The notes beneath the pieces were generated by a model. The model worked only from the letters and a program-made list of their open reading frames with translations, had not been told where the DNA came from and did no database searches. From the NCBI GenBank assembly GCA_014378805.1, contig JACMMY010000216.1, positions 1 to 12,805 of the forward strand: DNA of 12,805 nucleotides, written 5' to 3'. Each line of letters starts with the position of its first letter. Positions within the stretch are counted from its first letter, which is position 1. Made by a program: the position numbers and the translations under genes. Shown piece by piece: positions 1 to 6,759 of this stretch. Origin of the DNA: Moraxellaceae bacterium (lineage in GTDB: Bacteria; Pseudomonadota; Gammaproteobacteria; Pseudomonadales; Moraxellaceae).

Positions 1-1
1 T

Positions 2-826
2 GAGCGTTTCAGTGTGCATTGGTCTGTCACGCTGGAAAGTGGCGAGTCATATCAGACGCCACTCGTCATTGGCGCAGATGGTGCAGGGTCAATGGTTCGA
101 GAGTTGGCAAGTATACAAGTTGAACATTTAGATTATAAACAAATGGCTTTGACCTGTGCCATTCGCACTGAAAAGCCACATGGCGGTATTGCGCGGCAAG
201 TTTTTTTACCGATGGGGCCTTTTGCGTTTTTACCTTTAGCCAATCATGAAAATCAATCAGCTAATGAACAAGATTGCTGGCAATCTGTGGTGTGGACCTT
301 GCCTGCTGTTCAGGCGCAGGATATGTCAGATTTAGATGATGTGGCCTTGATGTCGGCATTAAGTCATGCGAGTGGTTATGTCTTAGGTCAAGTGACAGCG
401 ATTGAATCACGTGGTGTTTTTCCATTGAAAGCACAACAGGCGAAACAATATTGCCTAGATGGTTTAGCATTGATTGGTGATGCGGCACATGTGGTGCACC
501 CAATGGCAGGACAAGGCGTGAATTTGGGTTGTTTGGATGCCGCTGTGTTGGTTGATGCGTTATTGCATGATCGTGCACGTGGATTATGGGCGCACAGACA
601 AACCTTAAAACGCTTCGAACGCGAACGTAAATTACCCAATAGTATCATGATGCATGGTTTATCACTTTTGGGTTGGTTACAAAGCTCAGATCAGCAATGG
701 ATCATGTGGCTACGTGGTGAGGGCATGCAAGCACTTGCGCAGTTGGATGGTTTACGCAGTGTGATTGGTGAGCAGGCGAGTGGGCGTGGTGAGGTGAAAG
801 CGACGCGCTATCGGGTTGTGCATTAA
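2..826 (+). CDS. UbiH/UbiF-family FAD-dependent hydroxylase, C-terminal part (5' end outside window)
   Basis: This is a flavoprotein monooxygenase of the UbiH/UbiF/VisC/Coq6 family, whose members hydroxylate the aromatic ring of ubiquinone precursors using FAD, NAD(P)H and O2. The reading frame is open from the left edge (codons start at position 2), so the N-terminal Rossmann GxGxxG region is missing; about 274 codons of a usual ~400 remain. Two family motifs are visible: the DG motif GADGAGSMVR (from position 71) and the second FAD-binding motif LIGDAAHVVHPMAGQGVNLG (from about position 467), where GD binds the FAD ribityl chain and HPMAGQG lines the isoalloxazine site. The family is clear. 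Which ring position it hydroxylates (UbiH, UbiF, UbiI or another paralogue) cannot be decided from this half. A GTG at 14 is only an in-frame codon, not the true start. Confidence 0.9.
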   Translation, partial: ERFSVHWSVTLESGESYQTPLVIGADGAGSMVRELASIQVEHLDYKQMALTCAIRTEKPHGGIARQVFLPMGPFAFLPLANHENQSANEQDCWQSVVWTLPAVQAQDMSDLDDVALMSALSHASGYVLGQVTAIESRGVFPLKAQQAKQYCLDGLALIGDAAHVVHPMAGQGVNLGCLDAAVLVDALLHDRARGLWAHRQTLKRFERERKLPNSIMMHGLSLLGWLQSSDQQWIMWLRGEGMQALAQLDGLRSVIGEQASGRGEVKATRYRVVH

Positions 827-940
827 TTCATGATGAGAGAAAAGCCAATCGATCACTGTATACATTTGTACAAAAAATAAACCAGATAAACGGCACATAT
901 CATTGTTTCAAATGATCAGCAAGACTAGCGCGAATCCTAA

Positions 941-971
941 ACGCTTGCTAAAGTAAACTTATTGCAAGCGT
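941..971. other. Perfect 8-bp inverted repeat between the hydroxylase and sutA
   Basis: ACGCTTGC (941-948) is the exact reverse complement of GCAAGCGT (964-971). Inside the 15-base loop a second short pair, AAGT (951-954) and ACTT (957-960), can extend the hairpin. No T-run follows on either strand, so it is not a textbook intrinsic terminator. It lies about 34 bases upstream of the predicted sutA -35 box. It could therefore be a terminator or 3'-end stem for the hydroxylase transcript, or an operator-like site. Nothing else is recognised in the 827-1075 spacer apart from the promoter listed separately. Confidence 0.45.
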
Positions 972-1004
972 ATTCAAAAAGTCTCTACATAATCGTGTGC
1001 AGAA

Positions 1005-1033
1005 TTGACTAAAGATATGATATAAAGCATAAA
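1005..1033 (+). promoter_or_regulatory. Predicted sigma-70 promoter of the sutA-like gene
   Basis: A TTGACT -35 box (1005-1010) is followed after 17 bases by CATAAA (1028-1033). TATGAT (1016-1021) and TATAAA (1021-1026) are alternative -10-like hexamers in the same stretch but lack a well-spaced -35. The leader would be about 35 bases, and a strong Shine-Dalgarno AAAGGAG (1063-1069) sits 6 bases before the ATG. This is prediction from consensus only. Confidence 0.45.
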
Positions 1034-1075
1034 AATTGTATGTGTGTTAGTGAAAAGTCGTCAAAGGAGCGGTAA

Positions 1076-1381
1076 ATGAGTAGTACTGAATATAGTGATG
1101 ATTATGAAGGCGTCGATCCATCGGATGAAACGGCTGATGATGACAGTACAGATGATGTAGATGCGGTTGTCGCGGCGGATGAAGGTGATGTCGGTGTGGT
1201 AGGCGCAGCAAAAGAAGATGGCGAAGGTCGTCCTGCACCAGATGATTTGGCACAAGCTGAGAGCCTTTCACCGAGTGCAAAGCGTGACGAACGTCAGCGT
1301 CTTGCAGAAGAACTTGAACGGTTCCTTGCTCAAGGCGGACGCATTCAAGAAGTGCCTTCTGATGACACTATTCGCGATTAA
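1076..1381 (+). CDS. sutA: SutA-like RNA polymerase-associated transcriptional regulator
   Basis: A small acidic protein of 101 residues. Residues 1-45 are almost entirely D, E, S, T, V, A and G, with many Asp/Glu, and look disordered. Residues 64-91 form a charged helix-like segment ending AKRDERQRLAEELERFLAQG, followed by GRIQEV and a short tail. The acidic N-terminal tail plus the 'ER..LA..EFLA.GG..QE' C-terminal signature is what I know of Pseudomonas aeruginosa SutA, which binds the RNA polymerase beta subunit and supports transcription of ribosomal and other genes during slow growth. The match is from memory of the family, not an alignment. The start is well supported by AAAGGAG six bases upstream. 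The gene is monocistronic, between its own promoter and a hairpin shared with convergent rsmI. Confidence 0.72.
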   Translation: MSSTEYSDDYEGVDPSDETADDDSTDDVDAVVAADEGDVGVVGAAKEDGEGRPAPDDLAQAESLSPSAKRDERQRLAEELERFLAQGGRIQEVPSDDTIRD

Positions 1382-1390
1382 ATAGCCTTC

Positions 1391-1428
1391 ATTTGAGTCA
1401 ATCATTCATGCGAATCATTGACTCAAAT
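1391..1428. terminator. Bidirectional hairpin between sutA-like gene and rsmI
   Basis: ATTTGAGTCAAT (1391-1402) and ATTGACTCAAAT (1417-1428) are perfect 12-bp reverse complements. ATTC (1404-1407) and GAAT (1412-1415) continue the stem after one mismatch, leaving an ATGC loop. It lies exactly between the two convergent stop codons, as expected of a shared terminator. Neither side has a long uninterrupted T-run, so its strength is uncertain. Confidence 0.6.
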
Positions 1429-1442
1429 TAAATTCGTGCTTG

Positions 1443-2279
1443 CTAGTCTTTTAGCTGTAGTGCACGTTGGTATAATTCATTCTTCTTGAGTCCTGTTAAT
1501 TCCGCTGCCAGTTGCGCTGCGGGTTTGACAGGCAAATCTTGTAATAAGCGCTTAAGTAATTTATCTGTTGCTTCTGTGTTTTCAACTTCTTGTTCCGCAT
1601 TAAATCCACCAATCACCAGCACAATCTCACCACGCTCTTGATTACTATCACTCTGAACAAATGCCAGCAGCTCACCGAGTGTTGCTTTCTTGATGGTTTC
1701 AAAGGTTTTGGTAATTTCCCGCGCCATGCAGGCATCGCGATCGCGACCAAGCATCTCTACGCAATCAATCAAACTATCCACAATTCGATGCGGCGCTTCA
1801 TAAAAGATCAGCGTTCGCGTATCTTTCTTTAAGCCTTCAAGTGTTTGTTTGCGCGCATGCGTCTTCGCGGGTAAAAAACCTTCAAAGCTAAAACGATCAC
1901 TTGGTAAACCTGATGCTGATAATGCTGAAATAGCCGCACATGCACCAGGAATCGGCACAACACGAATGCCAGCTTCATGCGCAGCACGAACCAAGCGAAA
2001 ACCTGGATCGCTGATAAGTGGCGTTCCTGCGTCACTGATCAAAGAGATATGTTCGCCTTGTTGCATTCTTGCAATCAGTTCGGGAACTTTTTGCCCTTCA
2101 TTGTGATCATGGCAAGCTGTTGTTGGCGTGTTTATGCTATAGGCAGAAAGCAAGTGCCCAGAGTGACGTGTATCTTCTGCGGCAATGATTTGGCAGGTTT
2201 TTAAGGTCTGTTCAGCACGACGGGTAAAGTCGTCAAAATTACCAATGGGCGTGGCGACAACAAAGAGAGTTCCAGCCAT
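1443..2279 (-). CDS. rsmI: 16S rRNA (cytidine(1402)-2'-O)-methyltransferase RsmI
   Basis: RsmI (YraL) transfers a methyl group from S-adenosylmethionine to the 2'-OH of C1402 in 16S rRNA, in the decoding centre, tuning start-codon selection and fidelity. The 278-residue length is typical. Visible motifs of this tetrapyrrole-methylase-fold family are VVATPIGNFDD (7-17), AAEDTRHS (33-40), SDAGTPLISDPG (82-93), PIPGACAAISAL (109-120), FYEAPHR (159-165) and AREITK (186-191). The ATG at 2279 has a good Shine-Dalgarno, AGGGAA (plus-strand 2288-2293), eight bases upstream. It is transcribed divergently from the lpoA-like gene, the same arrangement as yraL/yraM in E. coli. Confidence 0.97.
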   Translation of the reverse strand: MAGTLFVVATPIGNFDDFTRRAEQTLKTCQIIAAEDTRHSGHLLSAYSINTPTTACHDHNEGQKVPELIARMQQGEHISLISDAGTPLISDPGFRLVRAAHEAGIRVVPIPGACAAISALSASGLPSDRFSFEGFLPAKTHARKQTLEGLKKDTRTLIFYEAPHRIVDSLIDCVEMLGRDRDACMAREITKTFETIKKATLGELLAFVQSDSNQERGEIVLVIGGFNAEQEVENTEATDKLLKRLLQDLPVKPAAQLAAELTGLKKNELYQRALQLKD

Positions 2280-2393
2280 AAATATTGTTCCCTGTATGAA
2301 CTATTCTGTGTAAAGTAAATCAGTTGATATAGATTACTTTGATAAACATTGCGTATTGTTTACGATTGTCTGTGTAAGATGAAACAAAGTATT

Positions 2394-2402
2394 TGCTAAA
2401 AT
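2394..2402 (+). promoter_or_regulatory. Predicted extended -10 promoter of the lpoA-yraN genes
   Basis: TGCTAAAAT (2394-2402) fits an extended -10 element (TGnTAtAAT-like, one mismatch in the hexamer). No good -35 is seen 16-18 bases upstream, which is common for extended -10 promoters. It would give a leader of about 35 bases. The 163-base rsmI/lpoA divergent spacer must also contain the rsmI promoter, which I could not place with confidence. Confidence 0.4.
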
Positions 2403-2442
2403 AGTGAGGTCGCTAGATCCTCAAAGGTAGAAGATAACTATC

Positions 2443-3378
2443 ATGTTTAAAAATTTGTTGCCGCTATTCGGTTTCGCACTTTTTATATCAGGGCTACTCT
2501 ACGCTCCGCTGTCGTATGCGGAGGTATTGGTGCTGCTCCCAGAACGTGGCGCTTTGGCACCAGCCAGCGCAAGCGTCAAAGAAGGTTTGTCTGCGGCATA
2601 TTATGCAGGAAGTCGGCGTCCATCGCTGCGTTTTGTTGATAGCAGTGATCAACCGATGGACATTCTGCTGGCTAAAGAGATTAAACCCGATACCGAACTC
2701 ATCATTGGTCCATTGTCACGAGATCAAGTCGGGGAGTTGGTGAATATTCCAACGGATATCCCAGTTCTTGCTTTAAATGAAGTCGCGCAATCTCAAAAAA
2801 ACGTTTGGCAATTTGCATTATCCCCTGATGAAGATGCCAATAGTTTGGCAAAAGCTATTTTAAGTGATGGCGTGACTCAGCTTTTTGTTGTTACTCAACC
2901 TCAGTTTACTAAGGGTGAACGCTTCCGAGGTGCTTTAGCCAAGGCAACGAAGTTTAAGTTTGAAAATGCAAAAGTTATTCCTGCAAGTTTAACGCGCACA
3001 CAAGGTCTATTGGTTTTTGGCAGTAGTGAATGGGTGGGTGAACAGAAATTGCCGCGTGATCGCGTTTATGCGCCAGCATTTGTGTTTGATCGTCGTATCC
3101 CGTTATCGACAGGTCTACAGTTCTGCGATGCGCCCGCTTTATTGCGTGGCAATTGGGCTGAGTTAAATGCTTTAAATGCACAGAAGCCGACATCCAGTGA
3201 AATTCAGCGTTTACGTGCCTTTGGTGGCGATGCATGGCAGATCGCGCAGTTCCTGTTGGATCATGCAGCAAGTGCCAAATTTGCGGGTAGAACAGGCGAA
3301 ATTACTTTGAGGGATTCGGATATTAAACGTGTGCCGGTCTGTTTCCGTGCGACAAATGATGGATTGGTTCCTCGATAG
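2443..3378 (+). CDS. Short LpoA-like penicillin-binding protein activator (periplasmic)
   Basis: This corresponds to the gene that lies divergent from rsmI and upstream of yraN in gammaproteobacteria, where LpoA (YraM) activates the peptidoglycan synthase PBP1a. Residues 1-26 form a signal peptide with a hydrophobic core and an LSYA/E cleavage site. The mature part resembles the periplasmic-binding-protein-like C-terminal (LppC) domain: it starts EVLVLLPERGALAPASASVKEG and contains ELIIGPLSRDQV and VLALNEV. At 311 residues it is less than half of E. coli LpoA (~680). It lacks the N-terminal helical-repeat domain, and there is no lipobox cysteine, so it should be soluble rather than anchored in the outer membrane. 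Function as a PBP1a activator is inferred from synteny and fold. The ribosome-binding site is weak (AGAAG at 2429-2433). Confidence 0.82.
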   Translation: MFKNLLPLFGFALFISGLLYAPLSYAEVLVLLPERGALAPASASVKEGLSAAYYAGSRRPSLRFVDSSDQPMDILLAKEIKPDTELIIGPLSRDQVGELVNIPTDIPVLALNEVAQSQKNVWQFALSPDEDANSLAKAILSDGVTQLFVVTQPQFTKGERFRGALAKATKFKFENAKVIPASLTRTQGLLVFGSSEWVGEQKLPRDRVYAPAFVFDRRIPLSTGLQFCDAPALLRGNWAELNALNAQKPTSSEIQRLRAFGGDAWQIAQFLLDHAASAKFAGRTGEITLRDSDIKRVPVCFRATNDGLVPR

Positions 3379-3411
3379 CTCTATATTAATAAAATAAAAA
3401 GTGGAATTCAT

Positions 3412-3816
3412 ATGACGGTAGGTCGTTCGACCAGTCCAACACATCAAGTTGGACAACAAGCAGAAGAGCGTGCATTAGGGTTTTTGCTTAATCAAGGATT
3501 TCAATTAGTCGCGCAGAATTTTCATTGTCAGTTTGGTGAAATTGATTTGGTTGTTTTTAAAAATAAATTATTGGTGTTTGTTGAAGTCCGTCAGCGAAAA
3601 AACAGTGTCTTTGGTAATGCTGCTGCCAGTATCACGCTGGGTAAGCAACGAAAAATTAGCCAAGCTGCGGCTATTTTTTTACAGACACATCCTCAGTTTG
3701 AATTATTTGATTGCCGTTTTGATGTGATTGCTATCGATGTGTCTAAGCGATGGACTGGTGAAACATCCGATATGAATTGGATTGAAGGTGCATTTGAATC
3801 ATTAATGCCTTATTAA
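3412..3816 (+). CDS. yraN: YraN/UPF0102 family protein
   Basis: A 134-residue protein of the UPF0102 (YraN) family, which has a restriction-endonuclease-like (Holliday junction resolvase-like) fold and no firmly established cellular role. The family pattern is complete: HQVGQQAEERAL near the N-terminus (11-22), GEIDLVV (42-48) with the conserved Glu and Asp, FVEVRQR (56-62) supplying the second acidic residue and the basic residue after it, and CRFDVIAID (101-109). It starts 33 bases after the lpoA-like stop and is probably co-transcribed with it, as in E. coli. The C-terminal MNWIEGAF is also usual for the family. Confidence 0.95.
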   Translation: MTVGRSTSPTHQVGQQAEERALGFLLNQGFQLVAQNFHCQFGEIDLVVFKNKLLVFVEVRQRKNSVFGNAAASITLGKQRKISQAAAIFLQTHPQFELFDCRFDVIAIDVSKRWTGETSDMNWIEGAFESLMPY

Positions 3817-3967
3817 TCATTCATTAATGTTTTACCTTGGATTGATTCCTCAAAATATCAAATATTCTCTATAAATTTAGAATGATTAACACAATCAACT
3901 TATTTTTTTATACTTGGTTTTGTTAGACTTCAATCATTAATGAATTTAGTGTTATAGAGGTTACAAG

Positions 3968-4756
3968 ATGCAAACTATGTTTGGTAAGAGAATGATCGGT
4001 AAGAAAATGAACCTCAGCATCAATGCAAAAAAACTATCCCAAGTCACCATGATCTCCGTGTTGTCTGCAACTGTGTTGCTTTCGGGTTGTAGCACCTTCC
4101 TTGCTGCGAATACAGGAACAGCGCCAGTGGGGATTGAGTCAAGCGACCGCTCATGGGGGCAAGCCATTCTCGATAATTCAATTGCGAAAACCGCAAGTAT
4201 TAACCTGTATAAGTTAGACCCACGCTTTAAATTATCGCGCGTCAACATTGCGTGCTTTCATGGAGTAGTTTTGCTGACAGGACAAGTACCTGATGCTAAT
4301 CTCAAGCGTTTAGCTGAAGATAATGTGAAATCAATGGCTGATGTCAAAGCGGTTCAAAACTACATCACTGTAGGCGATGAAATTGGCTACGCGCAGATTG
4401 TGCAAGATGGTTTAACTACGGCAAATGTGCGAAAAAACTTCATGTTGCTTAAAGGCTTTAAAGATTCTCGCGTGAAGATTGTGACTGAAAACAACGTGGT
4501 TTATTTGATGGGTAAATTGCCTAAAAGTGATGTGGATTGGTTGCTTGATACGCTGCAAAGTACACCGAATGTCGCCAAAATTGTTTCTTTGATTGATATT
4601 CTGGCAGAAGCAGAACCAACCATATTATCGACACCAGTAGAGCGTAAAGCGTTGACGACTAATAACGGTAATGGCATCGTGTCTTCGGCTGAACCGACTG
4701 CTGTTGTGACACCGATTGCGGTTGATCCGATGGTGACTTCACAACAACTTCATTAG
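3968..4756 (+). CDS. dolP: DolP-like outer-membrane lipoprotein with two BON domains
   Basis: DolP (YraP) is a dual-BON lipoprotein of the outer-membrane inner leaflet that supports envelope integrity and the BAM machinery. Here a basic n-region and hydrophobic segment (residues 23-40) end in the lipobox LSGC, giving lipidated Cys41. Two BON domains follow, at about 64-134 (containing VVLLTGQVPDANLKRLAED) and about 142-213 (containing VVYLMGKLPKSDVDWLL). A Thr/Val/Pro-rich tail (215-262) is extra compared with the ~190-residue E. coli protein. The start at 3968 is supported by AGAGG (3956-3960), seven bases upstream, although Met14 and Met28 also precede the lipobox. Position after lpoA and yraN matches the E. 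coli yraMNOP order, but with the SIS-domain gene diaA (yraO) absent. Confidence 0.85.
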   Translation: MQTMFGKRMIGKKMNLSINAKKLSQVTMISVLSATVLLSGCSTFLAANTGTAPVGIESSDRSWGQAILDNSIAKTASINLYKLDPRFKLSRVNIACFHGVVLLTGQVPDANLKRLAEDNVKSMADVKAVQNYITVGDEIGYAQIVQDGLTTANVRKNFMLLKGFKDSRVKIVTENNVVYLMGKLPKSDVDWLLDTLQSTPNVAKIVSLIDILAEAEPTILSTPVERKALTTNNGNGIVSSAEPTAVVTPIAVDPMVTSQQLH

Positions 4757-4810
4757 TTTTAAGTAATCATTCACACTTGGGCATTCCATTTGAGTATTTT
4801 TGGTTAATTT

Positions 4811-5731
4811 ATGAATCAGCAGATTATTGTAAAACCGAGTAAATTATTTGGCTTTAAAAAATTAGCCATATTTGGTGTTGTGAGTGGTGTTGTTCTGGGC
4901 GCTTGCTCATATTCACCAACGAGAGTTTTGACTGCGATTTCATCAATGCGCGGCGTCGCAATCATAAAAGATATTCAATATGGCACTGATCCGCGACAGG
5001 GTTTAGATATTTATCAGCCTGCACCTGATGATATATCCAAGCCACAAAATCATCTTGTCGGTGGTTTGCCTGTCGTTGTTTTTATTTATGGCGGCTCTTG
5101 GCAATCTGGTGACAAAGAAGGATACGGATTCGTTGGGCGTAGTTTAGCGCAAGCTGGATATGTGACTGTCGTGATGGACTATCGACTCGCACCAAAGAAT
5201 ATTTATCCTGATTTTGTTAATGATTCAGTCAGTGCGATTTCATGGGTTTATCAAAATATTGCGCAATATGGCGGCAATCCAAATGAGATTTTTGTCATGG
5301 GGCATTCGGCAGGCGCATTTAATGCGGTGGCGGCTGTGGATGATGAACGATTTTGGAAAAATAGTCATGTGCCCAATTCTGCAATTAAAGGCGTGATCGG
5401 ACTTGCTGGACCATACTCTTATGATTTCCGTGAGTTCGATAGTAAAGTTGCATTTCCAACCAACACCAAACCTGAAGAGATTATGCCCGACGGTCACGTG
5501 CGTGTAGGTGCGCCTCCTCATTATTTGTTGACGGCAGAGAAAGATACGTTGGTTGGAATAAAGAATTTTTTGAAGATGAAACGTGGACTTGAGCGCGCGA
5601 ACGTTCCCTTAGAAACAGGCGTTGTGCCAAAGGTAAATCATATTACGATGATCGTTGCGATGGCAACGCCGATGGAATGGATGGGTAATACCAGACAAAT
5701 GGTTTTAGATTATATGGCGAGTAAGCTTTAA
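4811..5731 (+). CDS. Lipoprotein alpha/beta-hydrolase (esterase-type)
   Basis: A 306-residue alpha/beta-hydrolase of the esterase/lipase (BD-FAE/hydrolase_3-like) group. Residues 16-31 are hydrophobic and end in a lipobox LGAC, so Cys32 should be lipidated and the enzyme exported to the periplasmic face of a membrane. The catalytic triad can be placed as Ser166 in GHSAG (164-168), Asp245 in TAEKDTLV and His277 in VNHITM. The oxyanion region is IYGGSWQSG (92-100), with Tyr where HGGG-type esterases have His. MDYRLAP (122-128) is another family hallmark. It lies 54 bases after dolP, possibly on the same transcript; no good Shine-Dalgarno is seen. The natural substrate is unknown; short-chain acyl esters would be the default guess. 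Confidence 0.85.
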   Translation: MNQQIIVKPSKLFGFKKLAIFGVVSGVVLGACSYSPTRVLTAISSMRGVAIIKDIQYGTDPRQGLDIYQPAPDDISKPQNHLVGGLPVVVFIYGGSWQSGDKEGYGFVGRSLAQAGYVTVVMDYRLAPKNIYPDFVNDSVSAISWVYQNIAQYGGNPNEIFVMGHSAGAFNAVAAVDDERFWKNSHVPNSAIKGVIGLAGPYSYDFREFDSKVAFPTNTKPEEIMPDGHVRVGAPPHYLLTAEKDTLVGIKNFLKMKRGLERANVPLETGVVPKVNHITMIVAMATPMEWMGNTRQMVLDYMASKL

Positions 5732-5803
5732 CAGCATAAACAAAGGCTATATGTAAAAGCGCATGTTGTATATTCTTTATGTATAACAATCTCTCAAGAA
5801 TAT

Positions 5804-5829
5804 GTCGCAAAACCAAATGGTATTGCGAC
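5804..5829. terminator. Hairpin between convergent hydrolase genes
   Basis: Arms GTCGCAAAACC (5804-5814) and GGTATTGCGAC (5819-5829) pair with one mismatch around an AAAT loop. The hairpin lies between two convergent genes (stops at 5731 and 5860) and can serve both. The only T-run on the plus strand (TTTTT near 5842) is 12 bases away, so termination strength is uncertain. Confidence 0.5.
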
Positions 5830-5859
5830 GCTTCTATGTCAGTTTTTAATTCATTGAAA

Positions 5860-6531
5860 TTATTTGATTAATCCAGTTAACCATTGACCAATATCTCTAA
5901 TTTCTTCAATACAAACAGAATGCGCCATTGGATAAGTATGCCATTCAACTTTGCAACCGAGTGCTTGAACTTGATCTCTTGCATCTGTACCCATCGGTAA
6001 AAGCACGACGTCGTCGTGTGTGCCGTGACCAGCAAAAAGTGGTGTGTCACGATTCACCGTCGCAAATTCATTTTTGAGTAATTCTGGCGCAGGCAAATAA
6101 GCCGACAATGGCATGATGCCCGCGAGCTTTTCTGGATGAGTTAAGCCAATGGTATATGCCATTGCGCCACCTTGTGAGAAGCCCGCTAAAACAATGCGCT
6201 CAGAAGGAATGCCGCGAGCATTTTCACGGGTGATCAATGCACGAATTCGATTTCGTGTTGCCAAAATGCCTGCTTCATCTATCTGACGGTTGCTGCCATC
6301 AAGCGACAAAATGTCATACCAAGCAGGCATGCGATAACCGCCATTAATCGTCACAGGCATATGATCCGCATGCGGAAAGATGAAACGAACGGCTGCTAAT
6401 TTCGACAAGCCGAGTTCAGGCACGATCGGTGCAAAATCATTGCCGTCAGCACCTAAGCCATGTAGCCAAATGACCGTGAATGTCGGATTTGGTGCGGTTT
6501 CAATTTCAATTTCGGTGCGAGCATCAACCAT
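5860..6531 (-). CDS. Carboxylesterase/phospholipase of the acyl-protein thioesterase-like family
   Basis: A cytoplasmic alpha/beta-hydrolase of about 223 residues, the usual size for the carboxylesterase II (EstB/YpfH/APT1-like) family, which hydrolyses short acyl esters, lysophospholipids or acyl-protein thioesters. Motifs in order are the oxyanion loop LHGLGADGNDF, then YRMPAWYDI, the nucleophile elbow AGFSQGGAM (catalytic Ser), MPLSAYLP, the acid loop GHGTHDDVVLLPMG (catalytic Asp) and MAHSV (catalytic His). There is no signal peptide. The frame can be extended two codons to a TTG at 6537, but ATG at 6531 is the more likely start; the nearest purine-rich stretch (AGG) is 11 bases upstream of it. 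It is convergent with the lipoprotein esterase. Confidence 0.92.
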   Translation of the reverse strand: MVDARTEIEIETAPNPTFTVIWLHGLGADGNDFAPIVPELGLSKLAAVRFIFPHADHMPVTINGGYRMPAWYDILSLDGSNRQIDEAGILATRNRIRALITRENARGIPSERIVLAGFSQGGAMAYTIGLTHPEKLAGIMPLSAYLPAPELLKNEFATVNRDTPLFAGHGTHDDVVLLPMGTDARDQVQALGCKVEWHTYPMAHSVCIEEIRDIGQWLTGLIK

Positions 6532-6566
6532 GATCAAACGTGCCTGAGTGTTTTTAAGATGGGGAT

Positions 6567-6596
6567 AGTATACAGGTTGTGGTTTTTGGGTTGTAA
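6567..6596 (-). promoter_or_regulatory. Possible promoter of the carboxylesterase gene
   Basis: On the minus strand TATACT (plus 6567-6572) is a good -10 hexamer. A weak -35-like TTACAA (plus 6591-6596) lies 18 bases upstream. It is placed about 36 bases before the ATG. Consensus match only. Confidence 0.3.
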
Positions 6597-6718
6597 GTTA
6601 TGGATTAAAAAACCGAATGTTGATATTTATTGCTGTATTCGATCGTGTTGATGAATTGTTGCGGTGATTGCTTGCCAAGCGATGCGAAGGTTATGGAATA
6701 TTTATATTTAATCAATTT

Positions 6719-6727
6719 TGCTACAAT
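6719..6727 (+). promoter_or_regulatory. Predicted extended -10 promoter of the Kdo hydroxylase gene
   Basis: TGCTACAAT (6719-6727) is an extended -10 element with one hexamer mismatch, preceded by an AT-rich stretch without a clear -35. It is 32 bases upstream of the start codon and resembles the TGCTAAAAT element proposed for the lpoA-like gene. Confidence 0.4.
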
Positions 6728-6759
6728 AAGGCAGATAAATAATCACATGAGTCAATAAT

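Noticed and set aside
1047..1280. Minus-strand open frame of 77 codons antisense to the SutA-like gene, rich in His
   Set aside because: The His-rich composition is simply the antisense reading of Asp/Glu-rich codons; there is no ribosome-binding site and no family resemblance.
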